Below are positions 17,063 through 26,523 of a stretch of 64,000 nt of DNA, in pieces. Position 1 is the stretch's first letter. Every line of letters starts with the position of its first letter. Origin of the DNA: Xylanibacter ruminicola (GTDB taxonomy: Bacteria > Bacteroidota > Bacteroidia > Bacteroidales > Bacteroidaceae); assembly GCF_900107775.1 (NCBI RefSeq), contig NZ_FNRF01000003.1:124001-188000 (forward strand), written 5' to 3'. The position numbers were made by a program, and so were the translations under genes. The notes beneath the pieces are model-generated. The model was given only the letters and a program-made list of their open reading frames with translations, made no database searches and was not told the DNA's origin.

Positions 17063-20000
17063 ATGACTTTTACGAATTTTATTAAACGCCCGGTACTGTC
17101 AACGGTAATCTCTATCCTTATCGTGCTGCTGGGTTTTATCGGACTGGTCTCGCTTCCTATCGAGCAGTATCCGAATATTGCACCACCTAACATTGTGGTG
17201 CAGGCCAGTTATCCTGGTGCCGATGCCGAGACGGTGAAGAATGCCGTGGTTACACCTCTTGAGGAGAGTATCAACGGTGTTGAGGGTATGGACTACATCA
17301 CCTCTACTGCCTCGCCTGGTTCGGCTATGATTCAGGTCATGTTCCGTCAGGGTATCAATCCTGATATGTGTGCGGTTAACGTACAGAACCGTGTGAGCCA
17401 GGCCCAGGCCCTGCTGCCATCCGAGGTTGTTCAGATTGGTGTGCGTGTCATCAAGCGTCAGTCGTCACAGGTACTGATGTATTCACTGACATCCGACGGA
17501 CGTTACGACGATGAGTTCCTGACCAACTATAACGCCATCAACATCGTGCCTGCGCTGAAGCGTATCGAGGGTGTGGGTGATGCTTCTGGATTCAGCTCGA
17601 AGACCTACGCTATGCGTATATGGCTGAAGCCTGATGTAATGAAGCAGCACAGCTTGATTCCATCGGATATCACAGCTGCACTGGCCGAGCAGAACATCGA
17701 GGCTGCTCCTGGTAAGTTTGGTGAGCAGGCTCCCAATGTGGCTTACGAGTATTCTATGCGATATACCGGTAGATTCCGTACTGCCGAGGAGTTTGGCAAC
17801 ATTATTATTAAGAGTGATGCTAACGGACAGACACTGAAGCTGAAGGATCTGGCTAAGATCGAGCTGGGTGGTGAAGGCTACTCGGTATCGATGAAGAACA
17901 ATGGTGTACCTTCGGTAATGACCATGGTACAGCAGGTGGCTGGTTCGAATGCTAACGAGATTGCCAAGCAGGTAAAGGCCGAGCTCGAATCGCAGCAGAA
18001 GCTGATGCCCCCAGGTATGGAGGTTAAGATCAACTACGATGTAACCGAGTTCCTTTATGCGTCAATCGAGGAGGTAGTATTCACCCTCTTCATGACATTG
18101 GCATTGGTATTCTTCGTGGTATATATCTTCCTGCAGGATATGCGTTCTACGCTCATCCCATTGATTGCCGTGCCAGTATCACTGGTAGGTACATTCTTCT
18201 TCCTGAATGTGATGGGCTTCTCTATCAACCTGCTGGTATTGTCGGCCTTGCTGTTGGCCATCGCCATTGTGGTGGATGATGCCATCGTGGTGGTCGAGGC
18301 TGTGCATGCTAAGCTCGATCAGGGTTATAAGAGTTCGCTGACTGCCTCTATCGATGCCATGAATGAAATCTCGGGCGCTATCATCTCTATTACACTGGTA
18401 ATGGCAGCTGTGTTCGTGCCTGTATCGTTCATCGGCGGTACTTCGGGTACTTTCTATCGCGAGTTCGGTGTAACCATGGCTATCAGCATTATTATTTCGG
18501 CTGTTAACGCCCTGACGCTGTCGCCTGCCCTGTGTGCTGTGTTCCTGAAGCCTCACGATAAGGATGGTCACGAAGTGAAGATGTCGCGCGTGGATCGTTT
18601 CCACCAGTCGTTCAACGTGGCTTTCGAGACCACTACCAATAAGTATCGTGGTATCCTTGAGAAGCTGGTGCGCAAGCCATTGGCTATCATCGGTACCGTG
18701 GTTGTTGGTATCGCCATCCTGGGCGTTACCTTGGTTACCACAAAGACCGGTCTGGTGCCCGACGAGGATACCGGTACATTGTTCTGTACCATCTCTATGC
18801 CTCCTGCCACGTCAGAGGCTCGCACCAAGCAGGTAGTTCAGCAGGTAGATTCTATCCTGTCGCAGATTCCTGCTATCAAGAACCGTGAGATGGTTCAGGG
18901 TTATAACTTTATCGCAGGTGCTGGTTCCGACCAGGGTACATTCATCCTGAAGCTGAAGCCATTCGGTGAGCGTCAGAAGGGATTCTGGTGGAAGCTCGCT
19001 GGCTTATGGGAGGGTGATGGTATCTATCGATTCTTCATCAACCCTTACGATGCAACCGGTGTGATTGCCCAGATATTTATCAAGACAGCCCATATCAAGG
19101 ATGCACAGATTCTGGCTTTCTCGCCCCCAATGATTCCTGGTTTCTCTGCTAACTCGGGTATCTCGCTGGTTATGCAGGACCGTACTGGTGGCGATCTGAA
19201 CCGATTCTTCGGCGTGGTTAAGGAGTTCCTGGCCGAGCTCAACAAGCGTCCTGAGTTCCAGACAGCTCAGACATCTTACAATCCTAACTACCCACAGTAC
19301 ATGGTACACGTGGATGTAGCTAAGTGTAAGCAGAGTGGTATCTCGCCAACAGCCGTGCTCAGCACCCTGCAGGGATACTTTGGCGGACTGTATGGTTCTA
19401 ACTTCAACTCGTTCGGTAAGCTCTATAAGGTAATGATCCAAGGCTCGCCCGAGACACGTATGACGCCTGAGTCGCTTAATAGTATATATGTACGCACACC
19501 TTCGGGCATGTCGCCTGTTAAGGAGTTCTGTAACTTGGAGCGTGTATATGGCCCATTGAACATCAACCGCTTCAACCTGTTCACCTCTATCAACGTGACA
19601 GGTACTGTGGCTGATGGCTATTCTACCGGTGAGGCGCTGAAGGCTATCGACGAGGTGGCTGCTACAATGCTGCCCAGTGGTTATACCTACGACTATTCAG
19701 GTCTGACCCGTGAGGAGGCCAAGGCCTCGGATACCACAGGTATCATCTTCCTGCTGTGCTTCATCTTCATCTACCTCATCCTGTCGGCACAGTACGAGTC
19801 GTACATCCTGCCACTGTCGGTAGTACTCTCTGTTCCATTCGGATTGGCAGGCTGTTTCCTGTTCACCAATATCTTTGGTCATGCCAACGATATCTACATG
19901 CAGATCTCACTCATCATGCTGATCGGTCTGTTGGCTAAGAACGCCATTCTGATTGTACAGTTCGCACTCGAGCGCCGTCAAACAGGTATGGCCATCTCTT

Positions 20001-20323
20001 GGTCGGCTGTACTTGGTGCTGCTGCCCGTCTGCGTCCTATCCTCATGACCTCACTGGCCATGGTTATCGGTCTGCTGCCAATGATGTTTGCCAGCGGTGT
20101 TGGTAAGAATGGTAACCAGACGCTGGGTGCTGCTGCCGTAGGTGGTATGCTCATTGGTACTATCCTGCAGCTGTTCGTGGTGCCCACACTGTTCGTTATC
20201 TTCCAGACGCTACAGGAGAAGATTAGTCCGATTAAGTTCGAGGACGAGGAGAATCCTGAGGTTGCAGCCGAGCTGGCTCAGTATGCACATAAAAAATCAG
20301 AAGATTATGAATTGGAGAAGTAA
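17063..20323 (+). CDS. RND multidrug efflux pump (HAE1 / AcrB type)
   Basis: A 1086-residue inner-membrane proton antiporter. The hallmarks of the hydrophobe/amphiphile family are present: FIKRPVLSTVISILIVLLG at the N-terminus, SYPGADAETVKNAVVTPLEE, the proton-relay helix segment with DDAIVVVE (about residues 400-410), and GLLAKNAILIV in the C-terminal half. Two large periplasmic loops and twelve helices are expected. It should export hydrophobic drugs, bile salts or detergents with its adaptor and channel. Its last bases run into the next gene with one base between (TAAT ATG). Confidence 0.96.
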   Translation: MTFTNFIKRPVLSTVISILIVLLGFIGLVSLPIEQYPNIAPPNIVVQASYPGADAETVKNAVVTPLEESINGVEGMDYITSTASPGSAMIQVMFRQGINPDMCAVNVQNRVSQAQALLPSEVVQIGVRVIKRQSSQVLMYSLTSDGRYDDEFLTNYNAINIVPALKRIEGVGDASGFSSKTYAMRIWLKPDVMKQHSLIPSDITAALAEQNIEAAPGKFGEQAPNVAYEYSMRYTGRFRTAEEFGNIIIKSDANGQTLKLKDLAKIELGGEGYSVSMKNNGVPSVMTMVQQVAGSNANEIAKQVKAELESQQKLMPPGMEVKINYDVTEFLYASIEEVVFTLFMTLALVFFVVYIFLQDMRSTLIPLIAVPVSLVGTFFFLNVMGFSINLLVLSALLLAIAIVVDDAIVVVEAVHAKLDQGYKSSLTASIDAMNEISGAIISITLVMAAVFVPVSFIGGTSGTFYREFGVTMAISIIISAVNALTLSPALCAVFLKPHDKDGHEVKMSRVDRFHQSFNVAFETTTNKYRGILEKLVRKPLAIIGTVVVGIAILGVTLVTTKTGLVPDEDTGTLFCTISMPPATSEARTKQVVQQVDSILSQIPAIKNREMVQGYNFIAGAGSDQGTFILKLKPFGERQKGFWWKLAGLWEGDGIYRFFINPYDATGVIAQIFIKTAHIKDAQILAFSPPMIPGFSANSGISLVMQDRTGGDLNRFFGVVKEFLAELNKRPEFQTAQTSYNPNYPQYMVHVDVAKCKQSGISPTAVLSTLQGYFGGLYGSNFNSFGKLYKVMIQGSPETRMTPESLNSIYVRTPSGMSPVKEFCNLERVYGPLNINRFNLFTSINVTGTVADGYSTGEALKAIDEVAATMLPSGYTYDYSGLTREEAKASDTTGIIFLLCFIFIYLILSAQYESYILPLSVVLSVPFGLAGCFLFTNIFGHANDIYMQISLIMLIGLLAKNAILIVQFALERRQTGMAISWSAVLGAAARLRPILMTSLAMVIGLLPMMFASGVGKNGNQTLGAAAVGGMLIGTILQLFVVPTLFVIFQTLQEKISPIKFEDEENPEVAAELAQYAHKKSEDYELEK

Positions 20324-20324
20324 T

Positions 20325-21704
20325 ATGAAGAAACTCATGATATGCATGTCTGCAGCATTGCTGCTGTCAAGCTGCGGACTCTATAATAAATACGAGCGCC
20401 CCGAGGTGGATACCAAGGGATTGATTCGCGACACTCAGTCGCTTACCGATACCCTGGCTGTACAGGACACCACCACCTTTGGTAATATGCCTTGGCGCTC
20501 GGTGTTTACCGATCCACAGTTGCAGGCACTCATCCAGCAAGGTCTCGATAACAATCCCGACCTGCTGAATGCCGCCCTCAACGTGCAGATGGTTAACGAG
20601 GCACTCAAGGTGGCCAAGCTGGCCTTCCTGCCCTCAGTAGCAGTAAGTCCACAGGGTTCACTCACCTCGTTCGATGGTGCTGCAGCTACCAAGTCGTACT
20701 CGCTGCCCATCTCAGCCAGTTGGAATGTCGATTTGTTCGGCAATCTGCTCAGTGCCAAGCGCTCGGCTCAGATGCAGCTCATCGCTACTAAGGATTATCA
20801 GACGGTTGTGAAGACCAACGTCATCTCTACCATCGCCAACCTGTATTACACCCTGCTCATGATCGATCGCCAGATGGAGATTGTTACCGATATGGAGCAG
20901 CTCACCAAGGAGACTTGGGAGAAGATGCAGTTTATGCACGAGAACCGCGCAGGCTATCGCTCTACAGCCGTTCAGAGTGCCGAGGCTGCCTACTATCAGG
21001 TACAGAGTCAGCGTGTAGATCTGGAGCGTCAGATGCGTGAGACCGAGAATTCGCTCTCGCTGTTGCTGGGTCAGCCTGGTCAGGCCATCGCCCGTGGCAA
21101 GTTCGCTGGTCAGTCGCTGCCTACCGACCTCTCGACAGGTGTAGGTATCCAGATGCTGGCTAACCGTGCCGATGTGCACCAGTACGAGATGTCGCTTGCT
21201 CAGTGCTTCTACGATGTGGAGACGGCCCGTAGCCGTTTCTATCCCAGCATTAGCATCACTGGTACAGCAGCCTTTACCAACAATAGTGGTTCAATCAATC
21301 CAGGTAAGTGGTTGCTCTCGGCTGTTGGTTCACTCACTCAGCCCATCTTCCAGCACGGACAGATTGTGGCTGGCCTGAAGGTGGCCAAGATGCAGTACGA
21401 GCAGGCTTACAACAAGTGGCAGAACGCTATCTACAAGGCTGGTAACGAGGTGTCGAATGCCCTCGTAGCCTACAACTCTTACAGTCAGAAGGCCGAGCTC
21501 GATGGCAAGCGTGTAGAGGTGCTCAAGAAGAATGTCGAGGACACCAAACGTTTGATGGAGTCGTCGTCAAACACCACCTATCTCGAGGTGATTACCGCTC
21601 AGAGCAATCTGCTGAATGCCGAGATTAGCGAGGTTACCGACCAGCTCTCAAAAATGCAGGCTGTAGTAAGCCTCTATCAGGCCCTCGGTGGCGGAGCCAA
21701 TTAA
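20325..21704 (+). CDS. TolC-like outer-membrane efflux channel (NodT/OprM family)
   Basis: A 459-residue lipoprotein (LLLSSC lipobox) of the outer-membrane factor family that completes the tripartite pump. Two OEP repeats are visible; the first begins DPQLQALIQQGLDNNPDLLNA and the second covers NRADVHQYEMSLAQCFYDVE. The start at 20325 is chosen because it gives the lipoprotein signal and follows the pump stop by one base; a longer in-frame extension inside the pump gene is spurious. Length is normal. Confidence 0.93.
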   Translation: MKKLMICMSAALLLSSCGLYNKYERPEVDTKGLIRDTQSLTDTLAVQDTTTFGNMPWRSVFTDPQLQALIQQGLDNNPDLLNAALNVQMVNEALKVAKLAFLPSVAVSPQGSLTSFDGAAATKSYSLPISASWNVDLFGNLLSAKRSAQMQLIATKDYQTVVKTNVISTIANLYYTLLMIDRQMEIVTDMEQLTKETWEKMQFMHENRAGYRSTAVQSAEAAYYQVQSQRVDLERQMRETENSLSLLLGQPGQAIARGKFAGQSLPTDLSTGVGIQMLANRADVHQYEMSLAQCFYDVETARSRFYPSISITGTAAFTNNSGSINPGKWLLSAVGSLTQPIFQHGQIVAGLKVAKMQYEQAYNKWQNAIYKAGNEVSNALVAYNSYSQKAELDGKRVEVLKKNVEDTKRLMESSSNTTYLEVITAQSNLLNAEISEVTDQLSKMQAVVSLYQALGGGAN

Positions 21705-21737
21705 TAGTGAATAACGATTAACGAATAGTGAATAGTT
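21705..21737 (+). repeat. GTGAATA-type heptamer repeats before lpxA-like gene
   Basis: Copies of AATAGTGAATA, with a TAACGATTAACGA variant, fill the gap between the efflux channel stop and the lpxA-like ATG. Confidence 0.65.
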
Positions 21738-22517
21738 ATGGCAAGTGAAATAAGTCCAAAAGCCGAGATTAGCCCAAAGGCCAAGATTGGCGACAACTGT
21801 AAGATATTCCCCTTTGTGTATATCGAGGACGATGTGGTGATTGGTGACAACTGTATCATCTTCCCCTTCGTAAGCATCTGCGACGGCTCGCGCATCGGTA
21901 ATAACAACAAAATCCATCAGGGCTCGGTGATTGCCGCCCTGCCACAGGATTTTAACTTCCGTGGTGCCAAGTCGTATGTCGAGATTGGCAATAACAATGT
22001 CATCCGCGAGAACGTGGTTATCAACCGTGGTACCCAGAAGGATGGCGTTACCAAGATTGGTAATCACAACTTCCTGCTCGAGGGTACCCATATCAGCCAC
22101 GATACCGTGGTGGGCGATAACTGCGTGTTTGGCTATGGTACTAAGATAGCAGGCGACTGCGAGATTGGTAACGGTGTTATCTTCTCGTCGGGTGCCATCC
22201 AGAATGCCAACACCCGTGCTGGCGACCTCTCGCTCATTCAGGCTGGTTGCACCTTCTCTCACGATGTGCCTCCTTACGTAATTGCCGGTGGTTCGCCCAT
22301 GGTATATGGCGGTCCTAACACTACTGTGATGAACTACGCCGAGATCGACCCAAAGGTTCAGAAGCATATTGCCAATGCCTACCGTTTGTTGTTCCATGGT
22401 AAGACGAGTGTGTTCGATGTGATTAATCAGATTAAGGAACAGGTGCCCGACGGCCCTGAAATTCGCAACATCGTCACATTCCTCGAGAATACCAAACGCG
22501 GTATCATGTGTAAATAA
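21738..22517 (+). CDS. lpxA: LpxA-family acyl-ACP:UDP-GlcNAc O-acyltransferase
   Basis: A 259-residue left-handed beta-helix protein built of hexapeptide repeats (ISPKAE, IGDNCK, IGNNNK, IGNGVI). The LpxA histidine pair is present in EGTHISHDTVVG (H118 and H121, the latter matching the E. coli catalytic His125), and the VPPYVIAGGSPMVYGG turn and helical C-terminus fit. LpxA starts lipid A synthesis in the cytoplasm. It lies behind the efflux genes rather than with lpxD/lpxC-fabZ, so it might be a second LpxA-like copy; the rest of the genome would settle this. Confidence 0.8.
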   Translation: MASEISPKAEISPKAKIGDNCKIFPFVYIEDDVVIGDNCIIFPFVSICDGSRIGNNNKIHQGSVIAALPQDFNFRGAKSYVEIGNNNVIRENVVINRGTQKDGVTKIGNHNFLLEGTHISHDTVVGDNCVFGYGTKIAGDCEIGNGVIFSSGAIQNANTRAGDLSLIQAGCTFSHDVPPYVIAGGSPMVYGGPNTTVMNYAEIDPKVQKHIANAYRLLFHGKTSVFDVINQIKEQVPDGPEIRNIVTFLENTKRGIMCK

Positions 22518-22533
22518 ACAATCCAAATAAATT

Positions 22534-22568
22534 GAGGGTGTGTCAGCGTTCTGACACACCCTCTTTTT
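22534..22568 (+). terminator. intrinsic terminator after lpxA-like gene
   Basis: A perfect 13-bp stem, GAGGGTGTGTCAG (22534-22546) pairing with CTGACACACCCTC (22551-22563), with a CGTT loop and a run of five T. It closes the efflux/lpxA operon. Confidence 0.9.
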
Positions 22569-22679
22569 AACTAACCAATTATCAATTACGTACCAAAAAT
22601 GAATCTGGCGGCAAAGGTATACATATTGTGCTTAATATCATTGCTAAATCGTGTTGAATCATTTTAAAAAATTGAAAGG

Positions 22680-23549
22680 CTAATATTTTATGAGCATTTG
22701 GTTCATCATGATCCGGTATTCATTAGGAGTAATTCCCTTTCGTTTTTTAAACATTCGGATGAAGTTCGATAGATTGTTGAAGCCGCTTGAATAGCATATC
22801 TCGGCTACATTATTACTGGTTTCGGCTAGTAACTTACAAGCAATGGCTATTCTTTGGTTGTTAAGGTAGTCAATAAAAGTACCTCCTGTTTTCTTTTTGA
22901 AGAAATGACTGAAAGCAGATTCCGACATGCCAACCAATGATGCAACTTCGGATAGTGATATCGCATCGTAGTGTTTCTTCTCCATATAATCGCATACTTT
23001 GGCAATTCGTCGGCTCTTCGAGGTTGTCAATACAGCTGATGCATTGTATTGATTGCTAGTGAGTACGGAATAGTCAGCACAGGCTAGATCATAGAGAATC
23101 GAGAAAAACTCAAGTACCGATTGAAAGCCTTTTGTTTGTGTCAGATGAATGATTTTGTCTCTTATTGCTTCTGTTGACTTCTTGGAAAAATACAATCCAT
23201 GTTGAGCATCGGATAGTAATTGTTTGATTGGTGCAAATAGACGTTTTTTCATAATAGGAAAGTCATTGAGCCCTTCAGTAAATTGTATTGTAATAACATG
23301 GTTACCCTCTACTACCTCACCCCTCCAGGCGTGGAGAACATTAGGACCAGTCATTACCAGATCTAATTCATCAAACTGACGCACCGAATCGCCAACTACT
23401 CGCTCCCCGTGCGTGTTCATTACTAAATTAATCTCATATTCAGAATGGTAATGTACAGGATAGTCAAACTTTGCATTGGGGTGATTTAGTACCACAAATA
23501 AGTCTTCATCTGCGATTGGGATAATCTCTTTTTGAAAGTCTTTGAGCAT
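22680..23549 (-). CDS. AraC family transcriptional regulator
   Basis: A 289-residue regulator. The N-terminal cupin-like sensing domain includes FDYPVHYHSEYEINLVM; the C-terminal ~100 residues hold two helix-turn-helix motifs (ISLSEVASLVGMSESAFSHF and NNVAEICYSSGFNNLSNFIR). The start at 23549 (MLKDFQKEI) is chosen because the upstream extension crosses the promoter region. It is divergent from the symporter that begins the mannan locus, so it is the likely local sensor of mannan-derived sugars. This is an AraC protein with an N-terminal sugar-binding cupin, not a hybrid two-component system. Confidence 0.9.
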   Translation of the reverse strand: MLKDFQKEIIPIADEDLFVVLNHPNAKFDYPVHYHSEYEINLVMNTHGERVVGDSVRQFDELDLVMTGPNVLHAWRGEVVEGNHVITIQFTEGLNDFPIMKKRLFAPIKQLLSDAQHGLYFSKKSTEAIRDKIIHLTQTKGFQSVLEFFSILYDLACADYSVLTSNQYNASAVLTTSKSRRIAKVCDYMEKKHYDAISLSEVASLVGMSESAFSHFFKKKTGGTFIDYLNNQRIAIACKLLAETSNNVAEICYSSGFNNLSNFIRMFKKRKGITPNEYRIMMNQMLIKY

Positions 23550-23577
23550 AGAGTAATAGTTTTTTGATTTTCTGCTG

Positions 23578-23585
23578 CAAAAATA
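23578..23585 (-). promoter_or_regulatory. -7 box of the AraC regulator gene
   Basis: TATTTTTG on the minus strand, 29 bases before the regulator start. No confident -33 box was seen. Confidence 0.45.
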
Positions 23586-23671
23586 TGAATTATTTGTGAA
23601 CAAACAATGAATAGTTCAAAAAAGTATAATCATTGAGCGGAATTTGATATCAAGAATTGCAAATTAATAGA

Positions 23672-23679
23672 TAATTTTG
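23672..23679 (+). promoter_or_regulatory. -7 box of the mannan locus symporter operon
   Basis: TAATTTTG, 37 bases before the symporter ATG. The -33 region is degenerate, as would suit an activator-dependent promoter. Confidence 0.5.
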
Positions 23680-23716
23680 CACCCAGAAACATCAAATAAA
23701 TATAGTTTGCCATAAT

Positions 23717-25294
23717 ATGGAGCATTTTACTATCAGTTGGGTTGATATCACTATCGTTATCGCTTATATGTCGGTGATTGTGTGGTGGGGACTGAAAAAC
23801 GGAAAGAGCAGTGATTCTCAATCCTATTTTCTAGGTGGTCGCGGTATGTCTTGGTGGATGGTAGGTTTGTCGCTATTTGCTGCAAGCATATCAAGTACAA
23901 CATTGATTGGTCAGTCGGGCGATTCATATGCTACAGGTCTGGCAGTGTTCAATTATAACCTTTCAGGCGTATTGGTGATGGTCTTCTTCGCCATATTCTT
24001 GCTGCCATTGTATCTCAAATCGCATATTTTTACCATACCAGAGTTTCTTGAAAAACGTTTTGATAGTCGCTCTCGTTATTATTTTTCTGGTATTTGTATC
24101 ATAGGTAACATATTTCTTGATGCCGCAGGTGCACTTTATGCTGCTGCTTTGATTATTAAACTGGTTTATCCCGAGGCCGACATGCAGACTCTTGTCATTG
24201 TCTTTGCCTTGATATGTGCCTCGTATACCATTCCTGGCGGTTTGTCTTCGGCAATTAATGCCGAACTGATTCAGGCTATTATTCTGATTTTAGGTTCAAT
24301 TGTACTAACTGTCATCTGTTTTGAAAGGGGAGGGGATTATTTCCTGAATTTGTATGAAAACCATGATATAATGGCCAAGTTGATTCGTCCTGTTGATGAC
24401 ATTTCTACGCCATGGCCTGGTCTCATTGTTGGTATGCCTATTCTTGGATTGTATTTCTGGGCTAACAACCAAACGCTGGTACAACGTGTGTTGAGTTCAA
24501 AGAGCATTGATCAAGGGCGTAAAGGCGTGCTTCTGGCAGGTTTCTTTACTATGATAACGCTATTTATTATAGCTATTCCTGGCTTGATAGCTCGAGATTT
24601 ATTCCCTGGTTTGGAATCACCTGATATGGTTTATCCTAATATGGTTTTAAAGTTGGCACCAGCAGGTCTTCTTGGCGTGATGCTTGCTGCGTTACTATCT
24701 GCTCTTACATCAACATTGAGTGCCATCTTTAATTCTGCATCAACGTTGTTTACGATGGACTTTTACGCTAAATTTGTTCCCCATGCATCATCTAAGCAGT
24801 TGGTTGTGGTAGGCAAGATTGTTTCGTGCGTTATCATGGTGATTGCTGCTATTTGGGCTCCGCAGATAGGTAAATTCGGGTCGTTGCTGAAGTACTATCA
24901 GGAAATGCTTTCGTATATTGCACCGCCTATAGTGGCAACATTCCTGCTTGGTGTTTTTTGTAAACGCATTAATGGCTCAGGTGCTTTTATCGGCTTGCTT
25001 TTTGGTTTGGGAATGGCTGTCGTGATGCTGTTCTATAAAACTGAGATATTCGGGCATCTTCACTTCCTTTTGATTGTTCCTTTCTTATTTGTAGCCAGTG
25101 CTGTTGTTACGTATGTTGCTAGTCTGTGCTTTGCCAAGCCATATACAAGTAAGTTGCAGGATACCACGTTCTCAATGCATGATTTCAGATTTGAGTTAGC
25201 TACAGCTTATACTAAACCTTGGTATGATAATTATTTCAATGCAGCTTTGATTCTGGTGGTGTGTTGTTTTGTTGTATTGTATGTTTTTGCATAA
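23717..25294 (+). CDS. sodium:solute symporter (SSS family), probable sugar transporter
   Basis: A 525-residue inner-membrane protein with 13 or so helices of the SSS/SGLT fold. Visible landmarks are GGRGMSWWMVGLSLFAASIS, VGMPILGLYFWANNQTLVQR and LAALLSALTSTLSAIFNSAS (the sodium-site region). SGLT-like members of this family carry sugars. It is directly followed by the GH130 phosphorylase gene, so it probably imports short beta-mannosides or mannosyl-glucose for that enzyme, as in the Bacteroides fragilis mannan pathway. Confidence 0.9.
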   Translation: MEHFTISWVDITIVIAYMSVIVWWGLKNGKSSDSQSYFLGGRGMSWWMVGLSLFAASISSTTLIGQSGDSYATGLAVFNYNLSGVLVMVFFAIFLLPLYLKSHIFTIPEFLEKRFDSRSRYYFSGICIIGNIFLDAAGALYAAALIIKLVYPEADMQTLVIVFALICASYTIPGGLSSAINAELIQAIILILGSIVLTVICFERGGDYFLNLYENHDIMAKLIRPVDDISTPWPGLIVGMPILGLYFWANNQTLVQRVLSSKSIDQGRKGVLLAGFFTMITLFIIAIPGLIARDLFPGLESPDMVYPNMVLKLAPAGLLGVMLAALLSALTSTLSAIFNSASTLFTMDFYAKFVPHASSKQLVVVGKIVSCVIMVIAAIWAPQIGKFGSLLKYYQEMLSYIAPPIVATFLLGVFCKRINGSGAFIGLLFGLGMAVVMLFYKTEIFGHLHFLLIVPFLFVASAVVTYVASLCFAKPYTSKLQDTTFSMHDFRFELATAYTKPWYDNYFNAALILVVCCFVVLYVFA

Positions 25295-25321
25295 ATGACA
25301 TATTAATAAAGTAATATAAAA

Positions 25322-26353
25322 ATGAAACTGATTAAATCAAGTGAGAATCCCATACTAACTCCCAATCCTGTTAATGAGTGGGAGTCTCTGATTACCTGTA
25401 ATCCCGGTGTTATCTACGATAAAGGTATATTCTATATGCTGTATCGTGCGGCAGGAAACGATAAAGAACATGTTATCCGTTTTGGGTTAGCTACAAGTAA
25501 GGACGGTGTTCATTTTGAACGTTCATCTAAAGAGTTTGCGTTTGGACCAAGTATTGATGGATATGATAGTGGTTGCATTGAAGATCCTCGCATCGTGAAG
25601 TTCGACGATGATTTTTATATCACCTATGCTTATCGCCCTTATGCACCAGGCCAATATTGGACGTTTGCGCACGATGTTGTATTATTGCCCGAGTGTGGTG
25701 ATCATGCTCCGTTGGCCATTAAACAGAATCTGGGAAATACAGCGTTGGCTGTTACTAAGGATTTCGTGAATTTTAAGCGTTTAGGCCGCTTGACCTCACC
25801 TGTTCTCGACGATCGTGATGTTATCTTGTTCCCAGAGCAGGTGGGTGGTAAGTATGTGATGTTGCATCGCCCTAAACAGTATGTTGGCGATGAGTATGGC
25901 GTAAAGTATCCGTCGGTTTGGATAAAGTTCTCTGACGACTTGCTTGATTGGGAATCCAAAGAAAGCCACCTGCTGATGACTGGTATCGAGGGTACTTGGG
26001 AAGAGAAAATCGGAGGCAGCGCACCGCCTATCCGTACTGAGGCTGGATGGTTAATGCTTTACCATGGTGTTGAACATGGTGGATGTGGCTTTTACCGAGT
26101 GGGGGCTGTTCTGCTTGATATTGATAATCCACTGAAGATAATTGCCCGTACACCTCAGCCTATTCTTGAACCTGAGTTAGACTACGAACTCAATGGTATG
26201 TATCATGGCTGTGTTTTTCCCACGGGAAATGTGGTTGTTGACGACAAGTTATATGTTTATTATGGTGCTGCTGATATGAATATCGGTTTGGCCACATGCC
26301 CCTTAAACGACCTGATTAACTATTTAAAATCTGATACCTGTAAGTTTGTCTGA
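25322..26353 (+). CDS. GH130 beta-mannoside phosphorylase
   Basis: A 343-residue cytosolic five-bladed propeller enzyme without signal peptide. The general acid aspartate is D88 in SGCIEDPRIV. Phosphate-binding residues typical of GH130 are present (RPKQY, and the YHGVEH and NGMYHGCVFPTGNVV segments). GH130 phosphorylases split beta-1,4-mannosyl-glucose or beta-1,4-mannooligosaccharides with phosphate to give mannose 1-phosphate. No cellobiose/mannobiose 2-epimerase gene is seen nearby, so mannooligosaccharide phosphorylase seems as likely as mannosyl-glucose phosphorylase. Confidence 0.88.
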   Translation: MKLIKSSENPILTPNPVNEWESLITCNPGVIYDKGIFYMLYRAAGNDKEHVIRFGLATSKDGVHFERSSKEFAFGPSIDGYDSGCIEDPRIVKFDDDFYITYAYRPYAPGQYWTFAHDVVLLPECGDHAPLAIKQNLGNTALAVTKDFVNFKRLGRLTSPVLDDRDVILFPEQVGGKYVMLHRPKQYVGDEYGVKYPSVWIKFSDDLLDWESKESHLLMTGIEGTWEEKIGGSAPPIRTEAGWLMLYHGVEHGGCGFYRVGAVLLDIDNPLKIIARTPQPILEPELDYELNGMYHGCVFPTGNVVVDDKLYVYYGAADMNIGLATCPLNDLINYLKSDTCKFV

Positions 26354-26425
26354 CCTAAAGAAATGTTAAATCGTTAGGTGTTCAAAATAGTATAGCCTTA
26401 GAACATTTATTATAATCAATAATTG

Positions 26426-26445
26426 CAAAGATATCTCTACCTTTG
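26426..26445. promoter_or_regulatory. face-to-face -7 boxes upstream of susC
   Basis: TACCTTTG at 26438-26445 (plus) points at susC. TATCTTTG on the minus strand at 26426-26433 points back at the GH130 gene. Together they make the dyad TGCAAAG/CTTTGCA (26424-26430 and 26441-26447). Confidence 0.5.
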
Positions 26446-26523
26446 CAGCGTGAAAGTTTGCTGATTCAAATCCCGGGTGAAGAAGCACTTGAGCATATAA
26501 ACAACATCTATAATGAATTAAAA

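Noticed and set aside
20142..20324. N-terminal extension of the TolC-like gene
   Set aside because: The extension lies wholly inside the RND pump gene, and the start at 20325 gives a proper lipoprotein signal.
26360..26420. TGTTC/GAACA inverted repeat upstream of susC as an AraC binding site
   Set aside because: Only 5 bp with a 15-base loop; too weak without a second copy near the symporter promoter.
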